Shown piece by piece: positions 28,541 to 37,982 of a stretch of 64,000 nt of DNA. The position numbers and the translations under genes are program-made. Origin of the DNA: Calothrix membranacea FACHB-236 (GTDB taxonomy: Bacteria; Cyanobacteriota; Cyanobacteriia; Cyanobacteriales; Nostocaceae); assembly GCF_014696315.1 (NCBI RefSeq), contig NZ_JACJPX010000019.1, forward strand, positions 1-64,000, read 5' to 3'. Every line of letters begins with the position of its first letter. The stretch's first letter is position 1. The notes beneath the pieces are model-generated. The model worked only from the letters and a program-made list of their open reading frames with translations. It was not told the origin of the DNA and did no database searches.

Positions 28541-29077
28541 CTACGCTAATCGCAAAGCAGGACATTTTTGTAAAAAACTAGAGGCTTTTTGATGGGCATT
28601 ATCATTATCAATATTTACAGGTGTAGGTCGAATAACCCCATTAAATAAATCATCCAAGCCATAGGGAGTGAAAAATTGCCATTCTCCTTGTGCATTTAGC
28701 CGCACTCCCACAGCCGTTGCAGTATGTAACCATTGCGTAATCCCATCTTCTGTACTATGGTAGGTTCTTTCGCCATCACGCCAACGGGCAAAACTAGCTT
28801 GATTTTTAACATCAAACTCGTGGTGAGGAAATTGTTCCGTGAGGGTAGCTTTTGCTGCTAGTTCTTGGGAACGGTTTCCCTGGATATCAAAAAATGCAAT
28901 ATCAAAGTCTTTGATTACTAAAGCACAATCATCACCAAAAATTGCCCGCCAAACAGTATTTCGCACCGCACCACCTGCTAACCACCAATCAGGTAGGTTA
29001 AGTTGTGCGATCGCAGGTAAAATCATCCCTACAGGTGAATCAGCCAGGATCATCTGTAAGCGAATATTACTGTTCAT
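28541..29077 (-). CDS. Nucleotidyltransferase-fold protein (DUF925/NTP_transf_6 type)
   Basis: 178 residues. WWLAGGAVRNTVW then IKDFDIAFFD (the DxD-like pair of nucleotidyltransferase folds), and ARWRDGERTYHSTEDGITQW in the middle fit the small nucleotidyltransferase-like family once called DUF925. Biochemical function is not known to me. Monocistronic. Confidence 0.75.
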   Translation of the reverse strand: MNSNIRLQMILADSPVGMILPAIAQLNLPDWWLAGGAVRNTVWRAIFGDDCALVIKDFDIAFFDIQGNRSQELAAKATLTEQFPHHEFDVKNQASFARWRDGERTYHSTEDGITQWLHTATAVGVRLNAQGEWQFFTPYGLDDLFNGVIRPTPVNIDNDNAHQKASSFLQKCPALRLA

Positions 29078-29423
29078 ATCAAATTCAGAGAATTTTTAGC
29101 TAGCAAGCGAAAATATTACCATTCATCTTTGCCAAAGTTTAAGCTGTTACGCATTTAAATTGTGTATTTCGCACTCAGGTTGTCAAAAGGAGCCAGTGCG
29201 TTGGGCGGCTTTGCCGACTTGAAGCAACTGGCGTTCAAGAGTCCAAAGTCCAAGCTAGCCTTTGACCCTGGACTATTGACCCTTGACAGTCCTAACGCCA
29301 GAATATTTGATTTAGGTGCGTATCAGCTTATTTAGTTATTTATTCGTAGTATAAATATCAAATAATTGTACTGTAGTCCAAAAACAAAATTTAATTTTTT
29401 AATTCAATTTCTATTTTTGAATT
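29078..29423. other. Intergenic spacer with an R4 repeat
   Basis: No gene. Holds GGAGCCAGTGCGTTGGGCGG...GCAACTGGCGTTC (29183-29238), a repeat with copies at 55532-55580 and 58033-58089, then tandem AAGTCCAAG-type runs. Confidence 0.6.
29183..29238. repeat. R4 repeat (GGAGCCAGTGCGTTG...CAACTGGCGTTC)
   Basis: An inverted structure in which GCCAGTGCGTTG and GCAACTGGC pair imperfectly around a variable hairpin loop. Two further copies: 58033-58089 (same orientation) and 55532-55580 (reverse). Confidence 0.65.
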
Positions 29424-30689
29424 ATGGAAGACTTATTCGCCAGCATCAACCTGACTCTAAATCAGGAACTACCAGCCATCACAGAGTTACAGCAAGCGCT
29501 TTTCACAGAACTCAGCATAGATGAAAATCAACCAGGGACAATTCTGCGCGACTTCCAAATTTTAATAGATTTTATCCAACCAAAAGGTGTGGAAGTTAGT
29601 AGCGTTAATCATCTTTTACCCCTAAAGGTATTATCAGAACTGAATTTGCAGTTAAGTCACCCAATTGATACTAAACTGAAACGTCCTGTACAAAAATCCT
29701 ATCCTTATATCAATGGGCTTTATCTGTTATTACGCAGTTCAGGAATCGTTCAAATTAAATCTCAAGGTAGAAAACAATTTTTAGTATTAGATGAAGCTGT
29801 TTTAGAATCTTGGTCTAAGCTCAATTTAACAGAACGTTATTTCACCTTACTAGAAGCCTGGTTAATTTGGGGAAACAACGAAATTTTAGGTGAACGTCAA
29901 GATACCTGGAATAATTTATTTAAATGTATTCAATTTTGGGCGCGAATTCCCGATCCAGGTTTAAAGTTTGCTAAATATGACGACCAACAAGTTCTTGGTT
30001 ATTATCCTGGGCTACACAATATTGCTTTATTAGAGTTATTTGGTTTATTAACTATTAAACAGGGAAAAGCCCAAGAAGGCAAGGGATGGCGTATTACCAG
30101 TGTAGAACGTTTACCGCTTGGTGATGCGATGTTTAGGTTATTATTCCCAGTTGGAATTATAGGCAAGTTTGAAGAAGAGATTAATATCAACTTTGGGCAA
30201 TTACAACCTCATTTTCAGCCATTCTTTCCTGAATGGCAAAATAATCTAATTTTGCCCAAGCAAGGTTTTACTGATGGCATTTATATTTTTAAAGTATCAG
30301 TTTCTAAATCTTGGCGGAGGATTGCTATCCCAGCAAAAAGAGAACTTAGCTGGCTAGCTAGCACAATTCTTGATGCTTTTGATTTCGACTACGATCACCT
30401 ATATGAATTTAGTTATAAAGACCGTTTTGGTCGGACTTGTACAATAGCTCATCCTTATACAGAATCACCCCCATTTGCCGATCAAGTCCGCATTGGTGAT
30501 TTATCCCTAGAACCAGGTACAAGCATGACTTATCTTTATGATTTTGGCGATAATTGGAAATTTGATGTGCAATTAGAAGCCATTGAACCACCAGATAACA
30601 AAATTAAGAAAGCCAAAATTTTAGAAATTCATGGCGATGCACCGCAACAGTATTGGAGTGAAGATAATGATTGGGATGAAGATGAGTAA
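29424..30689 (+). CDS. Plasmid pRiA4b ORF-3-like family protein
   Basis: 421 residues. The C-terminal ~140 residues (IYIFKVSVSKSWRRIAIPAK ... LSWLASTILDAFDFDYDHLY ... DLSLEPGTSMTYLYDFGDNW) match the pRiA4b ORF-3 domain, often carried by plasmids and transposons, with an acidic tail (WSEDNDWDEDE). The first ~270 residues are of unknown class. No function is established. The gene stands alone with no transposase nearby. Confidence 0.75.
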   Translation: MEDLFASINLTLNQELPAITELQQALFTELSIDENQPGTILRDFQILIDFIQPKGVEVSSVNHLLPLKVLSELNLQLSHPIDTKLKRPVQKSYPYINGLYLLLRSSGIVQIKSQGRKQFLVLDEAVLESWSKLNLTERYFTLLEAWLIWGNNEILGERQDTWNNLFKCIQFWARIPDPGLKFAKYDDQQVLGYYPGLHNIALLELFGLLTIKQGKAQEGKGWRITSVERLPLGDAMFRLLFPVGIIGKFEEEININFGQLQPHFQPFFPEWQNNLILPKQGFTDGIYIFKVSVSKSWRRIAIPAKRELSWLASTILDAFDFDYDHLYEFSYKDRFGRTCTIAHPYTESPPFADQVRIGDLSLEPGTSMTYLYDFGDNWKFDVQLEAIEPPDNKIKKAKILEIHGDAPQQYWSEDNDWDEDE

Positions 30690-30758
30690 TATTGTGTTCA
30701 GTTAAATACTTGTCATAAATGTAGCAGAGGGTTCAGAGGTAAAGATTTGGTGTAATCT

Positions 30759-31217
30759 CTACTTAACACTTATCAGCCTCCGTAAAGGTATAATTAGCAC
30801 GGCTCCTCCAACCACGACAAAAATTGAACCCAAACCTGTAAACATTGTAGGCAAAAACCATAGCTCAAACCACGAATTAATTATGACAGAATCCGGGTCT
30901 TGAGGGGGGTATAAAACTTCTACTTGCTGACCTTTTTTAAATGCTGGTGGCTTACTACCTGTATGGGATTCAAATATAGTTTCTTGGCCAGAACTTGGAG
31001 TAATTTTAACAATTGGAAAGTAAGCAGAAGAGGAGCGACCCTTACTATCTTTATATGAACGTAGCTTGGAATCAATTACAGTTCCCTGTAAAGATTCTGC
31101 TGTTTTAACAAAAGAGTGAGTATTAATAGCAAAAATGATGCCTATGACAGCAAATAAACCGCCAATACCCGCAAACATTGAACCAAACATTAAAAAGAAT
31201 TTTGATTCATCATTCAT
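30759..31217 (-). CDS. DUF3592-like membrane protein
   Basis: 152 residues with an N-terminal membrane helix (about 8-32) and a C-terminal one (about 115-142) around an extracytoplasmic domain of about 80 residues (SLQGTVIDSKLRS ... FPIVKITPSSGQETIFESHT ... GQQVEVLYPPQDPDSVII), the pattern of DUF3592 proteins. Function unknown. Confidence 0.7.
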   Translation of the reverse strand: MNDESKFFLMFGSMFAGIGGLFAVIGIIFAINTHSFVKTAESLQGTVIDSKLRSYKDSKGRSSSAYFPIVKITPSSGQETIFESHTGSKPPAFKKGQQVEVLYPPQDPDSVIINSWFELWFLPTMFTGLGSIFVVVGGAVLIIPLRRLISVK

Positions 31218-31350
31218 AGAAGTTTCAAAATCAACTATTAAATAACTTTAGTATTTACCGAAAATTTGATACATAAAGGCTTTATATTTCTTATCTAAAC
31301 AAACTAGATAATACTAAATTCAAACAATGCTCCCTACATTCGCGGGATTT

Positions 31351-31383
31351 AGATCCCCGACTTTTTGAAAAAGTCGGGGATCT
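31351..31383. repeat. Perfect 16-bp inverted repeat downstream of dnaG
   Basis: AGATCCCCGACTTTTT-G-AAAAAGTCGGGGATCT, 17 nt beyond the dnaG stop. There is no U run after the stem, so it is more likely a dispersed hairpin repeat than a simple terminator, though it could protect the 3' end of the transcript. Confidence 0.6.
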
Positions 31384-31399
31384 GAGCAAAAACTTTTAA

Positions 31400-33316
31400 C
31401 TAAACCAAGTCTGTAATGGAAAATTGGCGTTGGCGGTCTAGTTCCTGAAGTTGTAGTTTTTCAGTATAAAAAGCTTGATAATATGATTGCCATCTTTCTG
31501 GTTCTGCTTCTGGATCGGTTTCTTGCCACAGTTCCAAAAAGTGACGATAGCGCTTTTCTCGCATCACTCTTTCCATACAAGCGATCGCAGCTTGAACAAC
31601 TTGCGGAGTCCGCATGATATCTTTTTTACTTATCTCATTTAAATGAAACAAATGAGATACTAAATTTAAATCTTCAGCTAATTCTAGGTATCTATCTTGC
31701 AGATTGGACATTAAGTCTACTTGCTCTATGGTTAACTCGATAATTTTTTGCCATAAAAAGCGGTGGTGAGAAAGGCTAAATTGTAAATCTCTCTCTTCTA
31801 ATGCATTTAAAATCGCTTCGCGCTGTTCGGGACAATGTAAGTAAATCCGCAATAATAAGCCTTCTGCACGTTCTAGCAACCCACGCTCGCTATTAGTAAC
31901 TGAAGCCTGGGAAGCTTTATTATTCTCCCATTTTTTTTTGATTGATATCGGTTGAGCGCTGCTAGTAACAGGAGAAATTTGAGTTAGTAAATTTTCGACT
32001 CGTAGCGGAATTAGTCTGCTATCTCCCAAGCTGAGGATTTCCGCACAATAGGAAATATAATAATTCTGCGTATCTTTGTTGACTATGTTTTTCAGTAATT
32101 TTACTATGCTTTGGGTGACTTGCTGAAAATCTGTAGGCTGTTTTAAATCACGGTCTTTGAGGATTTGGTCAATTTGCCAATTCAGCCACAAGGGAGCATT
32201 GGTTAAAAGTTGGTGATAGTCTTCTGGGCTATGGCTATGCAAGTATTCATCAGCATCCTTACCATCGGGGATGTTGAGAATTTTTAGTTGCACTTCGCCC
32301 ATATAGGCGAGTTCGGCAATTTCGCCAATCGCCCTAGATGCGGCGTTAGTACCTGCATTATCCGCATCAAAGTTGAGAACTAATTGTTTTGAGTCGGTAT
32401 AGCGTAATACCAAGCGGACTTGGTCTAAACTTAAAGCAGTACCCAAGGAAGCGACAACATTATTAATTCCTGCGGCGTGGAGAGCGATCGCATCAAAATA
32501 TCCTTCTACCACCACAGCTTGATCGAATTGCGAAATCCCAGATTTGGCTTGATCGAGGGCGAAGAGGGTTTTCCCTTTACTAAAAAGCTCAGTTTCCGGG
32601 GAATTGAGATACTTTGGTTGCTCATCGGTGAGGGTTCGTCCACCAAAGCCAATTACCCGCCCTTGAATATCGCGGATGGGAATCATTAAGCGATCGCGAA
32701 ACACATCATAATAGCCGCCCCCTTCCTTGCGGGGTTTAATCAATCCGGCTTTTTCTACTAGTTGCACTGGGTAATGTTTACTATCTACCAAATAACGGTA
32801 AACAGTCTCCCAACCTGCGGGAGCATAACCTAAGCCAAACTGCTGTATTGTTTCTTCTTTGAGAAGGCGATCGCTTTTAAGATACTGTAGGGCTTTTTGT
32901 CCAGCAGATTGTCTCAGTGCGTGTTGATAAAACTGTGCTGTGGAAGCGAGAACTTCATATAACTGTTCGCGCAAAGACAGCTGACGTTGCAATTCTTGTC
33001 TTTGCTCAGGTTCTAAGGTTTGTACAGGTACTTGGTAACGCCGTGCTAAATCTAGCACCACTTCCGCAAAGGAACGTTTGCCCACATCCATTACAAACTT
33101 AATCGCATTTCCCCCAGCTTGACAGCCGAAGCAATAATACATTTGCTTAGTCTGACTGACAGTAAAGCTAGGAGTTTTCTCATCGTGGAACGGGCATAAT
33201 CCCACAAAATCTTTACCGCGCTTGCGTAAAACTACATACTCAGAGACGACATCTACAATATCAGCACGTTGTTTAACTTCTTCAATTGTATCCGGGTGCA
33301 AGCGGGGAATTTGCAT
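31400..33316 (-). CDS. dnaG: DNA primase
   Basis: 638 residues. N-terminal zinc ribbon (CPFHDEKTPSF ... YYCFGCQAGG, about residues 42-67), primase core (FGLGYAP, FGGRTL, PKYLNSPETELFSKG), TOPRIM (VVVEGYFDAIAL then VASLGTAL and LNFDADNAG) and a C-terminal helicase-binding region. Makes RNA primers with the replicative helicase at the fork. Start at ATG 33316 (MQIPRLHPDTIEEVKQRADI) is the usual one. Confidence 0.97.
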   Translation of the reverse strand: MQIPRLHPDTIEEVKQRADIVDVVSEYVVLRKRGKDFVGLCPFHDEKTPSFTVSQTKQMYYCFGCQAGGNAIKFVMDVGKRSFAEVVLDLARRYQVPVQTLEPEQRQELQRQLSLREQLYEVLASTAQFYQHALRQSAGQKALQYLKSDRLLKEETIQQFGLGYAPAGWETVYRYLVDSKHYPVQLVEKAGLIKPRKEGGGYYDVFRDRLMIPIRDIQGRVIGFGGRTLTDEQPKYLNSPETELFSKGKTLFALDQAKSGISQFDQAVVVEGYFDAIALHAAGINNVVASLGTALSLDQVRLVLRYTDSKQLVLNFDADNAGTNAASRAIGEIAELAYMGEVQLKILNIPDGKDADEYLHSHSPEDYHQLLTNAPLWLNWQIDQILKDRDLKQPTDFQQVTQSIVKLLKNIVNKDTQNYYISYCAEILSLGDSRLIPLRVENLLTQISPVTSSAQPISIKKKWENNKASQASVTNSERGLLERAEGLLLRIYLHCPEQREAILNALEERDLQFSLSHHRFLWQKIIELTIEQVDLMSNLQDRYLELAEDLNLVSHLFHLNEISKKDIMRTPQVVQAAIACMERVMREKRYRHFLELWQETDPEAEPERWQSYYQAFYTEKLQLQELDRQRQFSITDLV

Positions 33317-33580
33317 ATTTTTGTTATTTGTCCTTTGTCATTTGTTGTTTGTCATTTGTCATTTGTCATTTGGTAATTGGTAATGGGTAATTGGTAATGA
33401 CTACTTCTCCCTTATCTCCCTCATCTCCCTCATCTCCCTCATCTCCCCAATCCCCAACTTGGGAGAAAAGACAAAGGACAAATGATTAGGTACTCCTGAT
33501 GGATATTATATTGTTGTTGCTCAACCAAGAAATATAGATAGCATGGCTGAGGCTGAGTCTTATAAGAGGAAATACTGAAG
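33317..33580. other. Spacer with 7-bp tandem repeats
   Basis: No gene. TTTGTCA and CTCATCTCC tandem repeats between the divergent dnaG and amidase genes. Promoters cannot be placed by eye. Confidence 0.55.
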
Positions 33581-34921
33581 ATGGGGCGTATTTTTATTTC
33601 TGCTGCTCACGGAGGCAAAGAAACTGGCGGAATCGATCCAGGGACGATCGCAGGCGGGACAACAGAAGCTAAAGAAATGATTTTGTTGCGGGATTTGATT
33701 GTAACAGAACTGCGGGCGCGGAGTTTTGAGGTTTTGTCTGTTCCCGATGATTTGAGTGCAGCTGATACAATCACCTGGATCAATTCTCGTGGACGTTCCA
33801 CCGATGTGGCGTTAGAAATTCACGCTGATGCTGCTACTAGCCCAAATGTGCGCGGGGCTAGCGTCTTCTATATTGCGAGTAACGATCAGCGTAAAAGCAA
33901 TGCGGAACTTCTATTAGTAGGGCTTTTACGCCGTGTACCCCAATTACCGAATCGTGGAGTTAGACCTGATACTGATAGTGGATTAGGTCGGTTAGCATTT
34001 TGCAGACAAACTGCGATCGCTGCTTTGTTGATGCAAGTAGCATTTCTCAGCAGTCCTGAAGATAGGTCTTTATTACAAAGCCGTCGCCGTGATTTTGCGC
34101 TAGGAATTGCCGATGGCTTGGCATCTTGGAGTCGTGTAGTTGACCCCGGACAAGGTACTCCCCCAGTCGTTAGTTATCCTCCTATTAATATTAGTATTAA
34201 CGGGCAAAATTACGCCGAAAAAGGCATACTTGTTAATGGTAATGCTTATATTCCCATTGATTTAGCAGACCGCTTGCGAGTTGATTTAACAAAAGTTCCT
34301 GAAGTTCGCCGGATTACCTATCATAAAGTCGTGTATGTTAAAGCAATTGAACTGCGAGACTTTAATGTTTCGGTTGGTTGGGATGCAGCAACCAAAACTG
34401 TACAATTGCGTTCTATTTTGGTAGTTTGCCCTGGTCAATTAGATAGAATTGTATCAAATGGCAACACTTCTGAAGTGCAGTTACAAGTATTCTTGAGAAA
34501 TAATAATGAGAATGCTTTAGTGCGATTTCCTGATATACCAAAACTCTATCGAGAAGAAGCCAGCGTAGAAGGAGTTAATTACGATATAGCCTTTTGCCAA
34601 ATGTGTGTAGAAACTGGATTTTTACGCTTTGGTGGTGATATTAAACCTGAGCAAAATAACTTTGCTGGCTTAGGGACAATTGGCGGCGCTACACAAGCAG
34701 CATCTTTTGAAAGTGCCCGAATTGGCGTGAGGGCACATATCCAACATTTAAAAGCTTATGCCAGTTTAGAACCTCTAGTAAATGAAGTTGTAGACCCCAG
34801 ATTTCGATTTGTGACACGGGGAATTGCACCATTAATTGATCAATTATCTGGGCGCTGGTCAGCAGATTTAGATTACGGTGCCAAAATTACAGCGATGGTC
34901 AAACGTTTATATGGTCTATAA
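33581..34921 (+). CDS. N-acetylmuramoyl-L-alanine amidase-like protein with glucosaminidase-type C-terminal domain
   Basis: 446 residues. Residues 1-175 form an Amidase_3 fold: Zn ligands His10 (SAAHGGKETGG), Glu29 and His81 (LEIHADA). The position normally held by the catalytic Glu is Gln152 (LLMQVAFLSSPED). A central segment (about 205-285) resembles a stalk/copper-amine-oxidase N-like beta domain (INGQNYAEKGILVNGNAYIP). The C-terminus (about 320-440; IAFCQMCVETGFLRFGGDIK, FAGLGTIGG) resembles the glucosaminidase/lysozyme-like domain. No clear signal peptide. Likely a peptidoglycan-binding or remodelling protein; whether the amidase domain is active is open. Confidence 0.8.
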   Translation: MGRIFISAAHGGKETGGIDPGTIAGGTTEAKEMILLRDLIVTELRARSFEVLSVPDDLSAADTITWINSRGRSTDVALEIHADAATSPNVRGASVFYIASNDQRKSNAELLLVGLLRRVPQLPNRGVRPDTDSGLGRLAFCRQTAIAALLMQVAFLSSPEDRSLLQSRRRDFALGIADGLASWSRVVDPGQGTPPVVSYPPINISINGQNYAEKGILVNGNAYIPIDLADRLRVDLTKVPEVRRITYHKVVYVKAIELRDFNVSVGWDAATKTVQLRSILVVCPGQLDRIVSNGNTSEVQLQVFLRNNNENALVRFPDIPKLYREEASVEGVNYDIAFCQMCVETGFLRFGGDIKPEQNNFAGLGTIGGATQAASFESARIGVRAHIQHLKAYASLEPLVNEVVDPRFRFVTRGIAPLIDQLSGRWSADLDYGAKITAMVKRLYGL

Positions 34922-35103
34922 ATTAGTGCTGAGTGCTGAGTGCTGAGTGCTGAGTGGAGAGCGGTGAGTGTTGAGTGCTGAAGGTGATAATAGTTGACTA
35001 TCTTATGCAATATGATTAGCTTACAGAAGTAGGTTTTATATAGATAAAAATAGCCTTAGGCTGAAAGCCTAAGAGCTATAATTTGCAATCAATTAGGATG
35101 AGT
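34922..35103. repeat. STRR and hairpin spacer
   Basis: GTGCTGA heptamers (about 34926-34975) and a CTTAGGCTGAAAGCCTAAG hairpin (about 35052-35070). No gene. Confidence 0.6.
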
Positions 35104-35105
35104 AT

Positions 35106-35504
35106 TTATTTATTATGGGAAATAGAGTTTTTTTGATGCTTTTGTTTTTCCACAGATGCACGAAGTCCGCCAATAATCTTACCAACTTCTTCGGCTCGAT
35201 TTAAAAGTAGGTTAAATTGGACTGTTTCTAAATAACCAGCATCTAAAGCAACATAAAGTTGAGAGCGCAATTCAGCACAAGATGACTTGGCTATAGCAAG
35301 AAATTGGTGAAATTCTCCTAAATAAGTCCTTTCAAAGCCCTCAGCAATGTTCGACATGATAGAAACTGCTGCTCTTTGCATTTGTCCTGATAGCCCAAAG
35401 TCTCTAGTAAATTTACCCTGCTGAGTAACCTCATAAATATTTTTAGTTAATAATCTTGCCTTTTGCCACGCAATCAAATCTTCAAACCGCTCTATTCTAC
35501 TCAT
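35106..35504 (-). CDS. Four-helix bundle protein (S23 rRNA intervening-protein family)
   Basis: About 132 residues. [40 protein letters not shown] and [18 protein letters not shown] are the family's helix signatures. Such proteins were first seen as ORFs in 23S rRNA intervening sequences but are widespread elsewhere; their function is unknown. ATG 35504 is preferred to GTG 35516. Confidence 0.85.
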   Translation of the reverse strand: MSRIERFEDLIAWQKARLLTKNIYEVTQQGKFTRDFGLSGQMQRAAVSIMSNIAEGFERTYLGEFHQFLAIAKSSCAELRSQLYVALDAGYLETVQFNLLLNRAEEVGKIIGGLRASVEKQKHQKNSISHNK

Positions 35505-35560
35505 TTCACTCACCACTTAACACTCAAAATTCACAACTCATAATTACCACTCAGAACTCT

Positions 35561-35590
35561 TGTACAGACGCGATTAATCGCGTCTCTGCA
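35561..35590. repeat. R2 palindromic repeat copy
   Basis: Identical 30-bp copy of the unit at 8311-8340, just after the start region of the four-helix bundle gene. Confidence 0.75.
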
Positions 35591-35616
35591 ACTCATTACT
35601 CAGCACTCAGCACTCA

Positions 35617-36390
35617 TTACGCTGTTTTGAAAAAGCGGATGATTTCGCGCACATGATCGAGAAATTGTCCGTCAGTGGAAAGTTGCGCGATCGCATTTCT
35701 GGCTTCTCTAGCTAAACGTTCGTGTTCGGTTTGGTTGGTGGCGCGTAGTTCTTCTAAATTGGCGGCGATTCTGGCTAAGTCACGGCGGGTTTCTTCGCTA
35801 AATCGTTGTTGAGTTGCGGGAATAGAGTAAGAGTTTTCTGGATCAAGCCTGTCTTCCAAGGATTTGACTTTTTCTTCCAAGATGGAAAAGCGATCGCGCA
35901 GTTCCATAATATCTTCACGGGGATATTGCCATTCTTGACGAATCATCCGTAATCTTGTGTATAAATACTCGTAGGCGCGGATAGCTGGACGGAGGACGGT
36001 TAATAACAAAGCTGCACCGGAACTGATGTATCCTACAGCACTAATACCCGTGGCGGCGAGGGTATAGAGTCCAATGGTGGAAATGATATGTAAAGCGATC
36101 GCCACCCAAAGCGATCGCTTGGCTAAAATTTTGACATACTTTAATTGTTTCTCGTCTACGGGAATTCCCTTTTCTTTGGACTGTGCGCCTTCTGCTAAAA
36201 CTTCTTTGGCTTGAAAATGCACATTCCAGGGTACGGTAACAATTACCAACAACCACCAAAAGCTTGCACCACCAATTACCCAATCGAGAAAGCTACCAGC
36301 CGGGATGTGCAACCATTGCAGGATGCCAAAAGTCCCCAGTACTATCACTAAAATTCCGACAATAGAACTAACGAAAAAATTAATATACAT
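35617..36390 (-). CDS. Membrane protein with C-terminal coiled coil, unknown
   Basis: About 257 residues. Two N-terminal hydrophobic segments (about 3-26 and 37-55), then two around 92-135, followed by a charged helical tail (LRDRFSILEEKVKSLEDRLD ... LARIAANLEELRATNQTEHE). Family not recognised. ATG 36390 chosen over GTG 36411. Two HIP1 sites lie inside it. Confidence 0.65.
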   Translation of the reverse strand: MYINFFVSSIVGILVIVLGTFGILQWLHIPAGSFLDWVIGGASFWWLLVIVTVPWNVHFQAKEVLAEGAQSKEKGIPVDEKQLKYVKILAKRSLWVAIALHIISTIGLYTLAATGISAVGYISSGAALLLTVLRPAIRAYEYLYTRLRMIRQEWQYPREDIMELRDRFSILEEKVKSLEDRLDPENSYSIPATQQRFSEETRRDLARIAANLEELRATNQTEHERLAREARNAIAQLSTDGQFLDHVREIIRFFKTA

Positions 36391-36562
36391 AATTATCCTA
36401 CCTATAGTCACACAGCCAACTTACACATTTCTTCCTGTCAACAGTCACCAGTCAACAGTCAGCAAAGTGTAATTGAAAAGCGTAATAGCTTACCTCAATG
36501 ATGGCTAGGCTTGGGCAGTTTTACGGTAATCCGTATGATAGTTTTTAGAATTGCACAATTAG

Positions 36563-36967
36563 CTACAAGATGAGGTAGCTATGCCAAATTGGTTGGGTAT
36601 CTTTGTTTACCCTTTCTGGTAAAAGCAATCGCCAAGTTTTACCTTCTCGTTGAATTTGCAGATAAACCTCAAAAGGTTGTTGCGGTTGCGTCAAGCGTCT
36701 CTTAGGTAATTTGATAATTAAGTCGTAGGTTCCTCGTACCCGAAAAGCAGGTAAATTTTCAATGGTGAGGGGTTTTTGTTCGCTAATTGCTAGCTTTTCA
36801 ATATCAAACCCTTGTAAGTCTAAATCCAGCTTTTGGCTAAGTTGTTGTTGCGTTTGTTCTAGCTGAAGTGCGATCGCTTTTTGCACTAACTGATTAGTGG
36901 GTAGCAGCCCAATCGTACCACAGGCTGTCAATAGCACTAGTAAAGCTGTCAACACTAACCGCACCAT
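36563..36967 (-). CDS. Putative lipoprotein, unknown
   Basis: 134 residues. Starts MVRLVLTALLVLLTACGTIG with a lipobox (LTAC), Cys16 as lipid site. The rest is a compact domain with amphipathic helix KAIALQLEQTQQQLSQKL and strands. Small orphan lipoproteins of this size are common in cyanobacteria. It is divergent from the O-methyltransferase gene across 68 bp. Confidence 0.65.
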   Translation of the reverse strand: MVRLVLTALLVLLTACGTIGLLPTNQLVQKAIALQLEQTQQQLSQKLDLDLQGFDIEKLAISEQKPLTIENLPAFRVRGTYDLIIKLPKRRLTQPQQPFEVYLQIQREGKTWRLLLPERVNKDTQPIWHSYLIL

Positions 36968-37035
36968 AGTTCTTTTTTACAGATCACTCTCCAGCGATAG
37001 TATAGCGGTTGATGAGCCGAATTCTCTAATCTACT

Positions 37036-37701
37036 ATGTCAACGCGAACTCTTGGGTTGAATGAACAACTCTACACTTATTTGTTATCGGTTTCCCTGCG
37101 TGAACCAGAAATTCTTCAGAGATTACGCCAAGAAACAGCCAGCCATCCTAGCGGGAATATGCAGATTTCTCCCGAACAAGGACAGTTTATGAGATTGCTA
37201 GTGCAGTTAATTGGTGCGAAGAAAACCCTGGAAGTTGGCGTATTTACGGGTTACAGTTCGCTTTCTGTAGCCTTGGCGCTTCCGGCTGATGGTAAAATTA
37301 TCGCCTGTGATGTTAGCGAAGAATATACTGCAATCGCGCGATTGTATTGGCAAGAAGCAGGAGTGTCCGATAAAATTGACTTGCGATTAGCACCAGCTTT
37401 AGCAACTCTAGATCAGTTATTAGCTACTGGGCAAGCTAATACCTTTGATTTTGCTTTTATTGATGCCGACAAAGTCAATTATGACGGTTATTACGAGCGG
37501 GCTTTACAGTTGATCCGTCCGGGGGGATTAATTGCGATTGATAATGTTTTATGGTCGGGAAGAGTTGCCAATCCAGAAATTCAAAATGAAAGTACCCAAG
37601 CTATACGTATCCTCAATCAAAAGTTACACAACGACGAAAGGGTAACACTTTCTCTGCTTCCTATTGGGGATGGCTTAACTTTAGCACTCAAAAGATATTA
37701 G
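37036..37701 (+). CDS. SAM-dependent O-methyltransferase (caffeoyl-CoA type)
   Basis: 221 residues, full length for the family. SAM site KTLEVGVFTGYSSLSVALAL, acidic ribose contact in ACDVSEEY, and the metal/catalytic FDFAFIDADKVNYDGYYERA and IAIDNVLWSG motifs are intact. It methylates a catechol-type substrate, not identifiable here. Monocistronic. Confidence 0.9.
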   Translation: MSTRTLGLNEQLYTYLLSVSLREPEILQRLRQETASHPSGNMQISPEQGQFMRLLVQLIGAKKTLEVGVFTGYSSLSVALALPADGKIIACDVSEEYTAIARLYWQEAGVSDKIDLRLAPALATLDQLLATGQANTFDFAFIDADKVNYDGYYERALQLIRPGGLIAIDNVLWSGRVANPEIQNESTQAIRILNQKLHNDERVTLSLLPIGDGLTLALKRY

Positions 37702-37772
37702 AGATAATTTATAAAGTAAACCTTAAATTGTAGGATGCGTTAGCGATAGCGTAACGCATCGACTAACAAATT

Positions 37773-37982
37773 CTAGTTTTCCTGATCAAGCAACAAAATA
37801 TAAGGCCACATCAAAGCTTGGATGAAACAAACAAACATTGAAAATAAATTTGCTGCCCAAACTATCGGAAAATTTGTATACTCGTAGATTTCGCGTAGTT
37901 TATTTCTTAGTTGTAGCCATTGGATAATAGCACCTAAAGTATAAGAAATAGCGGCAACAAATAGCCAAATTGACATATGCAT
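37773..37982 (-). CDS. Small membrane protein, 69 aa
   Basis: Two hydrophobic segments (about 3-22 and 39-63) with a short polar loop (QLRNKLREIYEY). Family unknown. A 32-residue membrane-type ORF with strong ribosome-binding site lies 54 bp upstream on the same strand. Confidence 0.55.
   Translation of the reverse strand: MHMSIWLFVAAISYTLGAIIQWLQLRNKLREIYEYTNFPIVWAANLFSMFVCFIQALMWPYILLLDQEN

Noticed and set aside
31351-31383. Perfect hairpin after dnaG as a rho-independent terminator
   Set aside because: No U run follows the stem on the minus strand; recorded as a repeat.
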